DNA of 64,000 bases, taken from the NCBI GenBank assembly GCA_028716365.1, contig JAQUPZ010000005.1, forward strand, positions 248,001 through 312,000. Reading direction: 5' to 3'. Below are positions 17,897-27,789 of this stretch, one piece after another. Made by a program: the position numbers and the translations under genes. The DNA is from Kiritimatiellia bacterium (GTDB lineage: Bacteria > Verrucomicrobiota > Kiritimatiellia > UBA8416 > YA12-FULL-48-11). Positions within the stretch are counted from its first letter, which is position 1; each line of letters begins with the position of its first letter. The notes beneath the pieces were generated by a model that worked only from the letters and a program-made list of their open reading frames with translations, had not been told where the DNA came from and made no database searches.

Positions 17897-18859
17897 GTGA
17901 AACTGGTTATCAGTATAGATGTTGAAGAAGACGGCCTTTTCTGCGGCCAATATCCCGAAACACCTCCTGGCGTCACCAACGTAAAGGATCTGAACAGGCT
18001 GGATTTTATATGGGACAAATTCGATATTCCGCTGACACTTCTAGTATCATACCCCGTCGCATGCAATGACAACTGTGCTTCGATATTGAAACGTATGATG
18101 GAGAAACAAGGCGCAGAAGTTGGAGCCCATCTTCATCCATGGTGTACTCCACCTTTTATCAAAGGTACATCCGCGGAGCCGGCACGAACGGGCTCCATCC
18201 CCGCAGAAACACTTCGCTCCAAGATGGAAACACTAACCACCGCAATTTCGTCCAGCCTAGGCGTCTCACCCCGGGCTTTCCGGGCCGGACAATTTGATCT
18301 CAGTCCGCGACTCCTGCATCTACTCCCGGAGTTCGGGATTGAGGTCGACAGCAGTGTTGTACCCCTGCATCGCTTTGTCGATGGCCCTGCCGACCATTTC
18401 ACATCTCCTCCAGATCCATTCACGCATCCTTTGAACCCGTCGATCCTGGAAGTTCCGCTGACAGTGGTGGCGGTATGGCCGGCTGCAGCAAATGCGGTCG
18501 GCAGGCTGGCGCCAGGTCTCCCCTCCGGTTTAAAGCAAACACTCTTTGCCGCAACTCGATATATAAATGCTGCAGGAATACACCCTGTATGGTTCCCTCT
18601 TGCTTCAATGAAACTGGCAGTACGCCTGCACGAACAACGCGGCGGAAAGATACTGAATATGTTCATGCACTCGTCCGAACTGTGCCCCGGCGCTACTCCA
18701 TTTCACCGGACAGAACAATCGGTCCTGGATTTTGTTGATAAGATCAGAAAATTCATTTCATGGCTGGTTTCCCGATATCCTGTCGAGGGTATGACACTTT
18801 CAAGACTTGTCCCAGTTTACCGAACATGCAAACATGCCGGCGATTTAAATACCATATGA
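17897..18859 (+). CDS. NodB-type polysaccharide deacetylase-like protein
   Basis: A 320-residue protein with GTG start at 17897, preceded by AAAGGAAAT as a plausible ribosome site. It opens with LVISIDVEEDGLFCG, the acidic motif 1 of NodB-homology enzymes. GAHLHPW (about residues 76-82) is the metal-binding H-x-H motif, and RAGQFDLSPRLL matches the catalytic R-x-x motif. Family members remove N- or O-acetyl groups from sugars in a metal-dependent way. No signal peptide is visible, so it probably acts in the cytoplasm on a precursor or lipid-linked intermediate. The stop overlaps the next start (ATGA at 18856). Confidence 0.8.
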   Translation: MKLVISIDVEEDGLFCGQYPETPPGVTNVKDLNRLDFIWDKFDIPLTLLVSYPVACNDNCASILKRMMEKQGAEVGAHLHPWCTPPFIKGTSAEPARTGSIPAETLRSKMETLTTAISSSLGVSPRAFRAGQFDLSPRLLHLLPEFGIEVDSSVVPLHRFVDGPADHFTSPPDPFTHPLNPSILEVPLTVVAVWPAAANAVGRLAPGLPSGLKQTLFAATRYINAAGIHPVWFPLASMKLAVRLHEQRGGKILNMFMHSSELCPGATPFHRTEQSVLDFVDKIRKFISWLVSRYPVEGMTLSRLVPVYRTCKHAGDLNTI

Positions 18860-19788
18860 ACAAAATTCCTATCTCGAACAAAATCATCTGCGTGATTCCA
18901 ACGTTCAACCGCATTGACACCCTCAAGAAATGCATCCAGGCGGTGAACGGCCAGACAAAACAACCCGACCACATTATCATCGTCGACAATCACAGTACCG
19001 ATGCAACACCTGCCTGGCTTGACGGTCTGGCACGGTCCAGGAAAGACATCACCATTGTCCGCATGGAATACAACTGTGGTGGCGCCGGCGGTTACCATTA
19101 CGGCATAAAGAAGGCCTTTCAACTGGGTGCCTCATGGATATGGACGCTTGATGACGACGCAATTCCCGAACCTTCGGCATTACAGGAACTTCTCAACGCC
19201 GCGGCAAAGGAACCAGAAGCCGGCTACCTTGCTTCCAAAGTGTTGTGGAAAGACAGCACTCCTCACGTCATGAATATACCGGGTTACACTGGTGATATTG
19301 ACCAATCTGCGAAGATCCACCCCATCATCCATGCCTCATTTGTATCCATTCTTGTGAGTCGCCGCGCCGTGGAAAAAGCAGGATACCCAATCAAGGAATT
19401 CTTCATTCACTCTGACGACATTGAGTATACCAGCCGAATCGTATCAAAAGGTTTTCAGGCTTTTCTTGTGGTAAACAGTCGGGTTTTTCATATGACCCCA
19501 TCGAATAGCGGTATTAAACTGGATTTTTTCAACATCGGCATTAACGAGGTAACAAAATGGCAGTACACGATAAGGAATCTTGTCGCGTTTAACCGCCGTC
19601 GTCGGTTTGGCTGGTTACGCGAACCAGCACGGTTATGCATGATCTTTACTCGAATGCTTCTGTCGCCCACGTCCTGGCAGGTTCGGATCTGCCTACTTAA
19701 AGCCGGAATACGGGGATTGTTTCTTCAATACGAGGAATGGATTGAATATCCGGAAAACAGTATCAACACAAAGCGCAACAATACATGA
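18856..19788 (+). CDS. Family 2 glycosyltransferase (GlfT2/rhamnosyltransferase-like)
   Basis: The start is placed at the ATG at 18856, which overlaps the deacetylase stop and begins MNKIPISNKIICVIPTFNRI; this gives 310 residues. The GT-A features are clear: VIPTFNRIDTLKKCIQAVNG, a VDNHSTDATPAWL strand, NCGGAGGYHYGIKKA and WTLDDDAIPEP carrying the metal-binding acidic triad. A mid-protein FFIHSDDIEYTSR supplies the catalytic-region acids. It fits the galactofuranosyl/rhamnosyl transferase branch of GT2. It is coupled to the GT4 gene downstream by another ATGA overlap. Confidence 0.83.
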   Translation: MNKIPISNKIICVIPTFNRIDTLKKCIQAVNGQTKQPDHIIIVDNHSTDATPAWLDGLARSRKDITIVRMEYNCGGAGGYHYGIKKAFQLGASWIWTLDDDAIPEPSALQELLNAAAKEPEAGYLASKVLWKDSTPHVMNIPGYTGDIDQSAKIHPIIHASFVSILVSRRAVEKAGYPIKEFFIHSDDIEYTSRIVSKGFQAFLVVNSRVFHMTPSNSGIKLDFFNIGINEVTKWQYTIRNLVAFNRRRRFGWLREPARLCMIFTRMLLSPTSWQVRICLLKAGIRGLFLQYEEWIEYPENSINTKRNNT

Positions 19789-21020
19789 GAATACTCTTCA
19801 CTCTTCATAATTTTCTCCCCGAACCAATATATGGCGCGGAAAGGATATGTCTGTTGCAAATGAAACATTTTTTAAAAGCCGGACATACTGTCGGATTATT
19901 CTACGCTGGCAAAGAAGATGCGGAACCGGAAGTCCTGGAAAAAGAAGGACTTAAGGACCTTCACTTGTTTCGTATAAATTATTTCAAAAACAAGAGTCAA
20001 GTCCTGCTTTCGATATGGAAACCTCATGTGTCGGCCAGATTCAATCGGATAATCAAGTCATTCCGTCCTGATGTTGTATTTTTCCATCATTTCGTGCAGC
20101 TCTCGCTTAATCTCCCATCCATTACGCGGAAACAGAACATTCCATCAGTCTATTATCTCCACGACTACTACCCCGTGTGTCCCTCCTATTCTCTTTTCGA
20201 TTCAACAAAAGAGATTTGCCGGGAACATTCCCCGTCCAAATGTATTCGTTGCCTGTATGAAAGTTTCTTCAACAGAAAGCTACCTTCTCTTCTGCTCCCT
20301 GCCTTTTTACCATTAATGATTGTACGCAAAATACTCATCGACCGGTTGAGTAACGATATAAACCTGTTTATTTCTCCTACACAATCACTGCTTGCCGAAT
20401 TGGAAAGACAAGCATTCCCGTTAAGCAGAACGGTTATTATACCTCATGGTTGTGATACCTCCAATGTTACGCAGCCATATAAACCCCACGCTCCTGTTCG
20501 TTTCGGATATATCGGCAATATGCACAGGAAAAAAGGCATTCACGTGCTTATTGATGCCTTCAAGGAATCTCTTTCCAGATCGTTGATAATTCGTGGTTTT
20601 CCTGATCAATACGCTATCAATAAATTTAAAAGCGATAACCCTTCATTTGAAGCACAATTGGAACAATTTGACCCCGACATTACAGGTTTTTTCAACAAAA
20701 TTGATATGTTGGTAGTTCCATCAATCTGGATCGAGAATCAACCCACAGTTATTCTTGAAGCTTTCTCTTTCGGGAAACCTGTTTTGTGCAGTCGTATAGG
20801 CGGCATTGAAGAATTGGTAAAACAAGGAAGTGGAGGAATACTCTTTATTCCTGGCGATTCTTCGGACCTTCGCCGGAAAATTATGCACTTAACAAAACAT
20901 CCGGAAGAACTCTCAGAACTTGCATCAAGAATACCTGCATTGCCAACCCCTGAAGAATACGCAAGATCTGTTATGACTGCCCTCGAAGATCTTCTCAAGG
21001 ACCGTACCGGTAAATCATAG
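19785..21020 (+). CDS. Family 4 glycosyltransferase
   Basis: A 411-residue GT-B enzyme. The acceptor half contains the Cys-rich YYLHDYYPVCPSYSLF... CIRC pattern (about residues 123-160) common in one GT4 branch. The donor half has GYIGNMHRKKGIHVLIDA and VVPSIWIENQPTVILEAFSF with E-x7-E spacing. It is the last gene of the plus-strand set beginning at 16651 and is coupled to the preceding GT2. Its final 26 bases overlap tail to tail with the GT2 gene on the other strand. Confidence 0.85.
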   Translation: MRILFTLHNFLPEPIYGAERICLLQMKHFLKAGHTVGLFYAGKEDAEPEVLEKEGLKDLHLFRINYFKNKSQVLLSIWKPHVSARFNRIIKSFRPDVVFFHHFVQLSLNLPSITRKQNIPSVYYLHDYYPVCPSYSLFDSTKEICREHSPSKCIRCLYESFFNRKLPSLLLPAFLPLMIVRKILIDRLSNDINLFISPTQSLLAELERQAFPLSRTVIIPHGCDTSNVTQPYKPHAPVRFGYIGNMHRKKGIHVLIDAFKESLSRSLIIRGFPDQYAINKFKSDNPSFEAQLEQFDPDITGFFNKIDMLVVPSIWIENQPTVILEAFSFGKPVLCSRIGGIEELVKQGSGGILFIPGDSSDLRRKIMHLTKHPEELSELASRIPALPTPEEYARSVMTALEDLLKDRTGKS

Positions 21021-22431
21021 TTTCCTTATTCCAACGTCCCATTACCACAAAAAGCAACAGTTTTGGCAACATCACAATCCATCTAACCGGCCACCACAAT
21101 GCATTGACTAATCGGATCCAACCACCCCGTACTTCAATGCATCCGTCATCCACAAGAAGAATAATTCGTGATGAAAACAACCCGAGAAAGCCGCAAAGTT
21201 TATCAATATCAAGGATCAGATAGTCCGGTCTTGGACCGGTGAACGCCATTTTAATCATTGCCAGTCCACGTTTAATCCTGTTTGCCGGAAAGAAAAGGCG
21301 ATCGGCTTTTTCTGGAAGCTGACCGGTTCCTATTCCAGCCTCATGGCATATTGCCGTAAGCGTTGTTCCATTCCCGTCTGCAATAGCCATACTCTCTTCG
21401 GTAATGAAAGTTCTGCACAGAGGCTCCATTGTAAAAACCTTCTTACCCTTCTCAGAGAGAATCCGGTCCAGGACCTTTCTTCCCGGCTTGACTTGCAAAG
21501 AAGGCAGATCACTGCGTTTACCCATTTTGCCACACAGAAAATCTTTCCATGCGAGTTCGGCCAGTTTTCCATAATAATCTTTACCACTCAATTCATCACG
21601 GAAACCTCTGCCTATTACCAGCATGAATGCTTTAATGAAATGCCCCAGGCCAAACTCTCCATGCCGATACTGCAGATATAACATGTTTCGAACATCGTAA
21701 TACAAAACCCAGGTGACCCTCTTGCTTCTACCCGATAGATGCCTGATGCGGCTGGCAGAACAGGCTATGGTCCTGTATCCCGCTTCCCTGAAACGCAGAC
21801 ACCAGTCAACATCATCGAAATGGATAAAGAAATCATCCATGATCCCGACTTTTTTCATTACGTCGAAACGAACCAGCATCGAACAGGCGGCAACATAATC
21901 CACGTCATAAACTTCATTCCCGTGGATCCATGGCAGAGAACCATGCAGGCACAATTCCAGGCGGCCACCAGCCAGGTTACAATCGGCACCAATCTCGTTT
22001 GTCAGGTGCTTGCCATCAAGCTGGATCATATGACTCCCTGCCACAGCCGCGTCGTGATGGGTTTCAAGCGACTCAACAAGCACCTCCAGCGCACCAGGAT
22101 CAACTTCAACATCGTTGTCCAAAAGCCAGATATAATCGTACCCGCCCTCATTAAGAAAAAATGTCAACCCGGTGTTGAACCCCCCTGAACCGCCAACATT
22201 TATGGGGTTCTTCAGGCAATGTACCCACTCATGATTCCTGCGGATGGCCTCCTCTGAACCGTCGGTCGACGCATTATCAACCACAAGCACACGCCAGTTT
22301 GGATAAGCATTTACCTTGAGGGAATCGAGCAGGCGCAGGACATAGTCCTTCCTGTTCCACGTTACGATGACAACACCAACCTTTGGGAATGGTTGATGCA
22401 GCCCTCCCGGTTTATGAAAAATCTCTTTCAT
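20995..22431 (-). CDS. Family 2 glycosyltransferase with extra C-terminal domain
   Basis: I place the start at the ATG at 22431 (MKEIFHKPGG), supported by a GGAG ribosome site six bases upstream; the frame extends four codons to a TTG. The 478-residue protein has a GT-A domain (VGVVIVTWNRKDYVLRLLDS, VDNASTDGSEEAI, NVGGSGGFNTGL, WLLDNDVEVDPGA). About 140 residues without a family I recognise follow, including LSEKGKKVF and a hydrophobic C-terminal stretch (ALWWPVRWIVMLPKLLLFVV). Its first 20 coding bases overlap the upstream GT2 gene, and its tail overlaps the opposing GT4 gene. The C-terminal tail may anchor it to the membrane. Confidence 0.8.
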   Translation of the reverse strand: MKEIFHKPGGLHQPFPKVGVVIVTWNRKDYVLRLLDSLKVNAYPNWRVLVVDNASTDGSEEAIRRNHEWVHCLKNPINVGGSGGFNTGLTFFLNEGGYDYIWLLDNDVEVDPGALEVLVESLETHHDAAVAGSHMIQLDGKHLTNEIGADCNLAGGRLELCLHGSLPWIHGNEVYDVDYVAACSMLVRFDVMKKVGIMDDFFIHFDDVDWCLRFREAGYRTIACSASRIRHLSGRSKRVTWVLYYDVRNMLYLQYRHGEFGLGHFIKAFMLVIGRGFRDELSGKDYYGKLAELAWKDFLCGKMGKRSDLPSLQVKPGRKVLDRILSEKGKKVFTMEPLCRTFITEESMAIADGNGTTLTAICHEAGIGTGQLPEKADRLFFPANRIKRGLAMIKMAFTGPRPDYLILDIDKLCGFLGLFSSRIILLVDDGCIEVRGGWIRLVNALWWPVRWIVMLPKLLLFVVMGRWNKETMIYRYGP

Positions 22432-24190
22432 CACGCACTCCAAAATCAGCAGGGTCTTCTCTCATATTTCGATTATAATAAGGATCTCCGCCACACATCA
22501 TGGAAGGGTGTTTCAATAAAAGCCGCCGGAAATCATCCCCTCCTTCATGCATGGCAGGACCAGTCTCCACGTAATCAACGCCCACCCTGGCATAAATTCC
22601 GCCGTCTGTTATAACTCTGTATCCATTTTTTCGAAGAGTAAGACACGAGTCGATGACAGCGCCAAATGAGTCCATCTTATCATCAAACCCGCCGGCATCC
22701 CTCAGGGCTTTTACGTTATAAAGAACAACCGTCGGCGACACTGCGCTGACGTTCCTGGTGACAACGCCGTATGCACCATAGCAGGGCTCATCCGGAGATC
22801 CCCCTCGTAAGGGGAATAGAATCTTTCCTCCTGCCCCGAAAACCAAACCACAGTGATCAATCTGCCCGCGAACATTGAGAATTTTCGGAGCCGCCGCCGC
22901 GACGCCCCGAACCACGAGGCAGGAAGCAAGATCGCGAACCATTCCATCAGGCAGAAAAACCGTATCACCGCTGATAACAAGCAGATACGGCGACGAAGAT
23001 TCGGACAAAACACGAACCAGCATCTGTCCACCACGCTCAGTCGGTCCGGGATAGAATTCCTTCTCCAATCGTACCCCCTTTTGAAGGGCAGACAGCAAAT
23101 CAACACGATTTTGTTTAGTATCCAGCCAGACAAGATCAATCGCGGGATCATCCATTATCCTGTCGACCCGGTAAACACCAGCCCACACTCCCGTCAAGCA
23201 TCTGCTCATCCCGCGTTCTCTACGACGCAACAGTGCCGCATCAATCGCACGGCGCCCGGATTCATAGGAATAAGGCTTCGAATCGGGATTACAGGATGTG
23301 GAACTCGAAGACTGCCTCCATGAATACAGCACACGCGAAATGTGCCTGACTCGATCAGTCTGTTCTGCAAGCCGCAGATACAGGTCATAATCCTGGGCTC
23401 CCTCAAACTCATGGCGGAAACCACCGATTTTTCTCGCCAACTCACGCCGAATCACAGAAAAATGCATTATGTAGCAATGCGAATAAAGAAGGTCCGGAGA
23501 CCAGTCCGACTTGAAATAATAATACCATCTCTCACCTTCCGGAGAAATCTTATCGTAGTCTGAGTACAACCAATCAGCATCAGGCTGAACATTCAGAACC
23601 CTTACCACTTCAAACAACGCTTCCGGCGCAAGCCTGTCATCATGATCGAGCAAAGCGACAAATTCGCCTGACGCCATGTCAAGCGCCTCCTGCGACGTCC
23701 GCGCAATGCCTATATTATTATCATGAAGAACAAGATTCACCTGGTCCGGATGTTTTGCACGAAATAATTCCAACGTCTTTCGCACATCTTCAGAACCGGA
23801 ACCATCTTCAACCACGCAAAGCTCCCAACGCGGATATATCTGCCGCTCAACCGAAAGGAGGCATTCGGAAAGATGAGCAATATTCACCTTATATACCGGG
23901 AGAAGAATACTGATCAGCGGGCAATAATTCCATTCACCAATGGTCTCCTTCCGATCAGAAATCTGCGTACATGACAGAAAACTGCAATAAAGAAGATATC
24001 GTTGATAATCGTGCCAGGGACTTAAATACCAGTTAATTCGAGAAGCACAATCACAACCGGGAACCGACGCTTTTCCTGCACGTTCCTTGTCATAATTCCC
24101 GGGGTCTACACCTCCCATCTGGATTATGCTATCACGCCAGTGACAAACCGGTTTAGATGCATTTGATTTTCTGTTCTTTTTCGAAATCAT
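22412..24190 (-). CDS. Two-part family 2 glycosyltransferase
   Basis: A 592-residue protein. The first 90 residues are unlike known domains and contain several Cys and Trp. A GT-A domain follows (LISILLPVYKVNIAHLSECL, CVVEDGSGSEDVRK, VALLDHDDRLAPEALFEV with the DHDD metal motif). A second, weaker GT2-like half occupies about residues 330-560 (LLVISGDTVFLPDGMVRDLA, LRDAGGFDDKM). This tandem arrangement resembles two-domain rhamnan-type transferases. It lies 15 bases downstream of the flavoprotein gene and overlaps the next GT2 by 20 bases. The second half lacks an obvious complete metal motif and may be non-catalytic. Confidence 0.8.
   Translation of the reverse strand: MISKKNRKSNASKPVCHWRDSIIQMGGVDPGNYDKERAGKASVPGCDCASRINWYLSPWHDYQRYLLYCSFLSCTQISDRKETIGEWNYCPLISILLPVYKVNIAHLSECLLSVERQIYPRWELCVVEDGSGSEDVRKTLELFRAKHPDQVNLVLHDNNIGIARTSQEALDMASGEFVALLDHDDRLAPEALFEVVRVLNVQPDADWLYSDYDKISPEGERWYYYFKSDWSPDLLYSHCYIMHFSVIRRELARKIGGFRHEFEGAQDYDLYLRLAEQTDRVRHISRVLYSWRQSSSSTSCNPDSKPYSYESGRRAIDAALLRRRERGMSRCLTGVWAGVYRVDRIMDDPAIDLVWLDTKQNRVDLLSALQKGVRLEKEFYPGPTERGGQMLVRVLSESSSPYLLVISGDTVFLPDGMVRDLASCLVVRGVAAAAPKILNVRGQIDHCGLVFGAGGKILFPLRGGSPDEPCYGAYGVVTRNVSAVSPTVVLYNVKALRDAGGFDDKMDSFGAVIDSCLTLRKNGYRVITDGGIYARVGVDYVETGPAMHEGGDDFRRLLLKHPSMMCGGDPYYNRNMREDPADFGVRDERDFS
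22438..22441 (-). promoter_or_regulatory. Ribosome binding site (GGAG) deciding the 22431 start
   Basis: On the minus strand GGAG sits six bases before the ATG at 22431, inside the end of the upstream glycosyltransferase gene. It favours this ATG over the in-frame TTG at 22443, which would lie over the site itself. Confidence 0.6.
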
Positions 24191-24205
24191 ACAAAGACAA
24201 TTTCC

Positions 24206-25618
24206 TTACCCATTTTTACGTGAATTCACCAGATTCGGATTATGCAGCGTTGGTTCACATTCCGGACCACCTTCAACGAGAAGACGCTGTACACATTCAT
24301 ACCCCTGCTGATAAGAATGGTCCTGGTTCCCTACCTCATACTTCCACGCACCGAAACGTCCTCGACTGAAAATTCCAGATTCTTCAAATCTTTGCAGGAT
24401 TGGGTCAATCAGCACATCCCGCCCCAGGAACGGTACCGGGTAACTCTCGGGAATACGCCTGTTCACGACAGAGACAATCTTCCGCCTGTCCGGCAGCAAC
24501 CCGTCCTCTTCCATCGCCCTCAATGTCTCATTTACAACGGTCGTCCCGTCAACTTTTTTGAACTTACTTTCCGATATCTCCGCCATGAGAGACCATTGCT
24601 CTCCTGGCCTGGCAACATTGTTCGGACTGTAATTGCTGAAAACCGTAACCCGGTAGTACGGACTGTTTTTTTCAGGAAAATACATCCAGCATTTTGTCTT
24701 CAAATGATCCGGCGGGCACCCCTCAATACCAACACCGATTATATAGGCTGAAGAACTGGCAAGCTTTTCTGTCGCAGCAGGGTTCTTATTATCGCCGGAA
24801 ACACGAATAAGACGATCCAGAGGCATAGTACTTATACAATTACGATAAGACCACTTCTCGCCACTCGCGGCCATTACAGTTCTCTGGCCTCTGTCTATTG
24901 AGACAACTTCACAGCAAATGGACCTTCGCTCATCAGAAAGTCCTTCAGCAACTGCATCCCATATGGCCCCGGTTCCGCCCTTTAAGGGAAACCTGAAAAC
25001 CTTGTTTGGGCCCCACGACAAATTGTCCTTTCCGGATGATATGGATTTAAGGATTTCTTCCATCGACGGAACGGCCACCCGCTCCCCGACCCATGAATAA
25101 TCCATTGAGCTAAGGGGATGCGCCCAAACTTTGAGGTTATATGGGTTCATGAAAAGATCCGATATCCCCGGACCAAATGTTGCAACAATCCATTCCTCGA
25201 AATTAGCTGGCTTTGCACAAGCCTGGCCGACCCTGTTGGCCATGTTCTTCCGCGCCATATCCAACCCCTCCAAACACAAGGAACGCTCATCAGGATCCAG
25301 CCGGTGCAGGTTGTTCTGGAAAGGATATGGGATAAAACGATTCCTCATGCGTATCCAACTTTCACGTTCATGACTGATCCATTCTGCCGGACTGAGCGCT
25401 TTTTCCATCTGCCGGTCAAAATTGCCATAGTGTGAGAAAAGAATGTGTCCGCCGAGATCCCATGTAAATCCTTTCTCGTCCTTGAAAGATGCTGACAATC
25501 CGCCCCATTGGCCCTCCTTCTCAAACATGTGCCAATCCAATCCGTTTTCCTGTGCACAAACGGCTGCACCCAGGCCTGCCGGCCCCCCTCCTATGATAAG
25601 AATATCCGTACTTTTCAT
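24206..25618 (-). CDS. FAD-dependent oxidoreductase, UDP-galactopyranose mutase / protoporphyrinogen oxidase-like
   Basis: A 470-residue flavoprotein. The N-terminal dinucleotide fold reads DILIIGGGPAGLGAAVCA, followed by FEKEGQWGGLSASF and DLGGHILFSHY, the pattern of the UGM/amine-oxidase-like group found in O-antigen clusters. The C-terminus has VLIDPILQRFEESGIFSRGR and GNQDHSYQQG, consistent with the closing FAD-binding region. It could isomerise a nucleotide-sugar (pyranose to furanose) or oxidise an isoprenoid-linked intermediate; the sequence does not settle which. Its start overlaps the ligase stop. Confidence 0.75.
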   Translation of the reverse strand: MKSTDILIIGGGPAGLGAAVCAQENGLDWHMFEKEGQWGGLSASFKDEKGFTWDLGGHILFSHYGNFDRQMEKALSPAEWISHERESWIRMRNRFIPYPFQNNLHRLDPDERSLCLEGLDMARKNMANRVGQACAKPANFEEWIVATFGPGISDLFMNPYNLKVWAHPLSSMDYSWVGERVAVPSMEEILKSISSGKDNLSWGPNKVFRFPLKGGTGAIWDAVAEGLSDERRSICCEVVSIDRGQRTVMAASGEKWSYRNCISTMPLDRLIRVSGDNKNPAATEKLASSSAYIIGVGIEGCPPDHLKTKCWMYFPEKNSPYYRVTVFSNYSPNNVARPGEQWSLMAEISESKFKKVDGTTVVNETLRAMEEDGLLPDRRKIVSVVNRRIPESYPVPFLGRDVLIDPILQRFEESGIFSRGRFGAWKYEVGNQDHSYQQGYECVQRLLVEGGPECEPTLHNPNLVNSRKNG

Positions 25619-26889
25619 TGTGCCTTGATCGACCCATTCACGCCTGATAATCCTGACTGCCCCGGAAAAGTTGAAATCATTCCTAATAGCACATGGAAAA
25701 ACCAGTTCACCTGGGGTATCAATAAATCATCGGTTGTAAAACAATGCAGGACAGCACTGAAGAAAGCAAGACTCACAGCATAAAGAAGGTAATTCTGCCT
25801 GACCCCGCTCCACCCGCTTTCTTTACCAACAATACGAACAAACAAAACAATTACTGATACGATATACAAAATGGTAAAAGGAAAACCAAGATCTGCCATA
25901 AATGTTAAAAAGATATTTTCAGATGTACCGATGTTCTTTACGCTTTGAACAAACGCCCCACGGTGTACAAGCTGGAATTTTAATGCATAGTTATCGAGAT
26001 ATGTATCTCTCGAGGCGCATAATCCATTTCCCAACAAAGGATTATGCACTGCAATATGCCAGGAAAAAGGATAATTTTCCACCCTGTAGTATACCGGCTC
26101 ATAGTTTACTATCTGTAACTGACGATCAGGAAAACTTGCGCAAAGGCAGGCAAACATCACAGCTCCAACCAGAATAACAATTAGCGCCTTAAGGACGCGA
26201 AACCTGCCTGTCGTAATTACAACTACCAGAGTAACAATGATGGGAATCAATATTGCAGAACGCAGGGTACTGAGATAAAGAACCAAACCTGCCCCAAAAA
26301 GAACCAGGCCTCCGACCAACATCTCTCTTCGATTTCGTGTAAATAACATGGCCAGGGGCGCAAAAGCCAGAAGAAAGAGTTTGCAGACAACTTGATGGGG
26401 ATTGTTATCCATCAAAAAAGTAACCTTACCTGTAAGGAACCCGCCGGTGAGCGCAAGAATAATCACAAGAGTTATCAACCCCAGACAGAACCCGACAAAC
26501 CAATCCAGCCTATTACGCTCCTGGAAAAACATCCGCGCACACCAGAATCCACCTGCTCCAGTGGCAATGATAGCAACCCCTCGAAACAATGATACCCGCG
26601 GGGATGAACTGAGTGCACTACTGAGCAACACCAGTAATACGAGCGTTACGGAAACCCAAAATGCTGGTGATGCCTTTGGTCGTTTATTCCTAAAGCAGAC
26701 AAGACACACAAGGAGACTCAAACCGCCAAGAAGCGCCGTAAACATGTTTGTCCGCTCGTCCGGAACCAGCACAATGTACGGGACAAGAATAGCCGCCTGA
26801 AAACAAGTCATAAGAAACACGAGAAATGCAAATCCTTCACCCGGAGACCTGCCTTTGAATGGCCTGAATATATGTTCCATCAATTTCAT
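25615..26889 (-). CDS. O-antigen ligase/polymerase-like membrane protein
   Basis: A 424-residue protein with about eleven hydrophobic segments and one large periplasmic loop (about residues 270-345) containing HNPLLGNGLCASRDTY. This is the position and pattern (H-x-x-x-x-G-x-G) of WaaL/Wzy-family proteins. The family joins or polymerises undecaprenyl-linked glycans at the periplasmic face. Sequence alone does not separate a ligase from a polymerase. The stop overlaps the start of the flavoprotein gene, and a GT2 gene lies about 50 bases upstream. Confidence 0.8.
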   Translation of the reverse strand: MKLMEHIFRPFKGRSPGEGFAFLVFLMTCFQAAILVPYIVLVPDERTNMFTALLGGLSLLVCLVCFRNKRPKASPAFWVSVTLVLLVLLSSALSSSPRVSLFRGVAIIATGAGGFWCARMFFQERNRLDWFVGFCLGLITLVIILALTGGFLTGKVTFLMDNNPHQVVCKLFLLAFAPLAMLFTRNRREMLVGGLVLFGAGLVLYLSTLRSAILIPIIVTLVVVITTGRFRVLKALIVILVGAVMFACLCASFPDRQLQIVNYEPVYYRVENYPFSWHIAVHNPLLGNGLCASRDTYLDNYALKFQLVHRGAFVQSVKNIGTSENIFLTFMADLGFPFTILYIVSVIVLFVRIVGKESGWSGVRQNYLLYAVSLAFFSAVLHCFTTDDLLIPQVNWFFHVLLGMISTFPGQSGLSGVNGSIKAQ

Positions 26890-26940
26890 GAAATTACGGT
26901 GAAATCTGATCAGGGTAATCCTTCCATTCTGTTCATTCTG

Positions 26941-27789
26941 TCAAAGTTTGCGTCCATTCCTGACTTCCGACTTCTGACCTTCGACTTTTAACATCTGTTC
27001 CCTTGAAGGAAAACCTTTATGCTTGAGAACAAACCGAAAAGCGCTGGCCAGGTGCATGCCAAGGAACTTTAGTCTACTGTGACTCATTCCTGATTCCTCA
27101 TGACATAGTTTAAGATACGGATAGTATACCACCTTGAAGCCTGATTTCCATATCTGCGCGCAAAGATCGACATCTTCAAAATACATGAAATAACGTTCAT
27201 CAAAAGAAATGGTTCCGGGAAAAAGCTGCGCTCGCACCAACATGGCTGCTCCGGATCCCCAGTCTACTTCAAAAGATTTATTTCTGTCTTTATCCAGATA
27301 AAAATGTCCTGGCATCATATCGTAAACACGTTGTCTGTCTGTCATCCTCGACATAGCAATCGTTTTCCAGGTATAGAACTGCCGGCACGACATTCGACAT
27401 ACGCTATTACTGTCATAGAGCGCCGGTAAAAGACACGCAACTTCAGGATGCTCAGCAAGATAATCAACAGCTTCCCGGATAACATCAGGATTGAGTATGA
27501 TAACATCCGGGTTACAGAGCAAAACCATACCCTTCCAGCCATTCATCTCCCTGAGTCCCCGATTCAGCCCTGCGCCATAACCATTGTTCGCCTCATTGAT
27601 AACACGAACGGGCCAATCCTTGCCAAGATCATCAAAAGATTCACCTGGATCATGATTGACGATTATCAGTTCTTCGCATCCATTCACCGAGAACAGATTC
27701 CTCGCGAGTCGCGAAGTAGATTCCTTCGACCTGTAATTAACTGTAACGGCACGAAAAGCATGTATTCTGGCAAGCGGGTCACTGCTCAT
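26941..27789 (-). CDS. Family 2 glycosyltransferase (rhamnosyltransferase-like)
   Basis: I place the start at 27789 (MSSDPLARIHAFRAVTVNYR), where the ATG overlaps the stop of the upstream WecA-type gene (ATGA). The frame also runs 20 codons further upstream, inside that gene. The 282-residue protein has the GT-A layout: RAVTVNYRSKESTSRLAR, NEANNGYGAGLNRGL, VLLCNPDVIILNPDVIREAV and YFMYFEDVDLCAQIW, the last being the conserved acidic region of the rhamnosyltransferase/RfbN-type branch. It would add one sugar to the lipid-linked chain started by its coupled neighbour. Confidence 0.82.
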   Translation of the reverse strand: MSSDPLARIHAFRAVTVNYRSKESTSRLARNLFSVNGCEELIIVNHDPGESFDDLGKDWPVRVINEANNGYGAGLNRGLREMNGWKGMVLLCNPDVIILNPDVIREAVDYLAEHPEVACLLPALYDSNSVCRMSCRQFYTWKTIAMSRMTDRQRVYDMMPGHFYLDKDRNKSFEVDWGSGAAMLVRAQLFPGTISFDERYFMYFEDVDLCAQIWKSGFKVVYYPYLKLCHEESGMSHSRLKFLGMHLASAFRFVLKHKGFPSREQMLKVEGQKSEVRNGRKL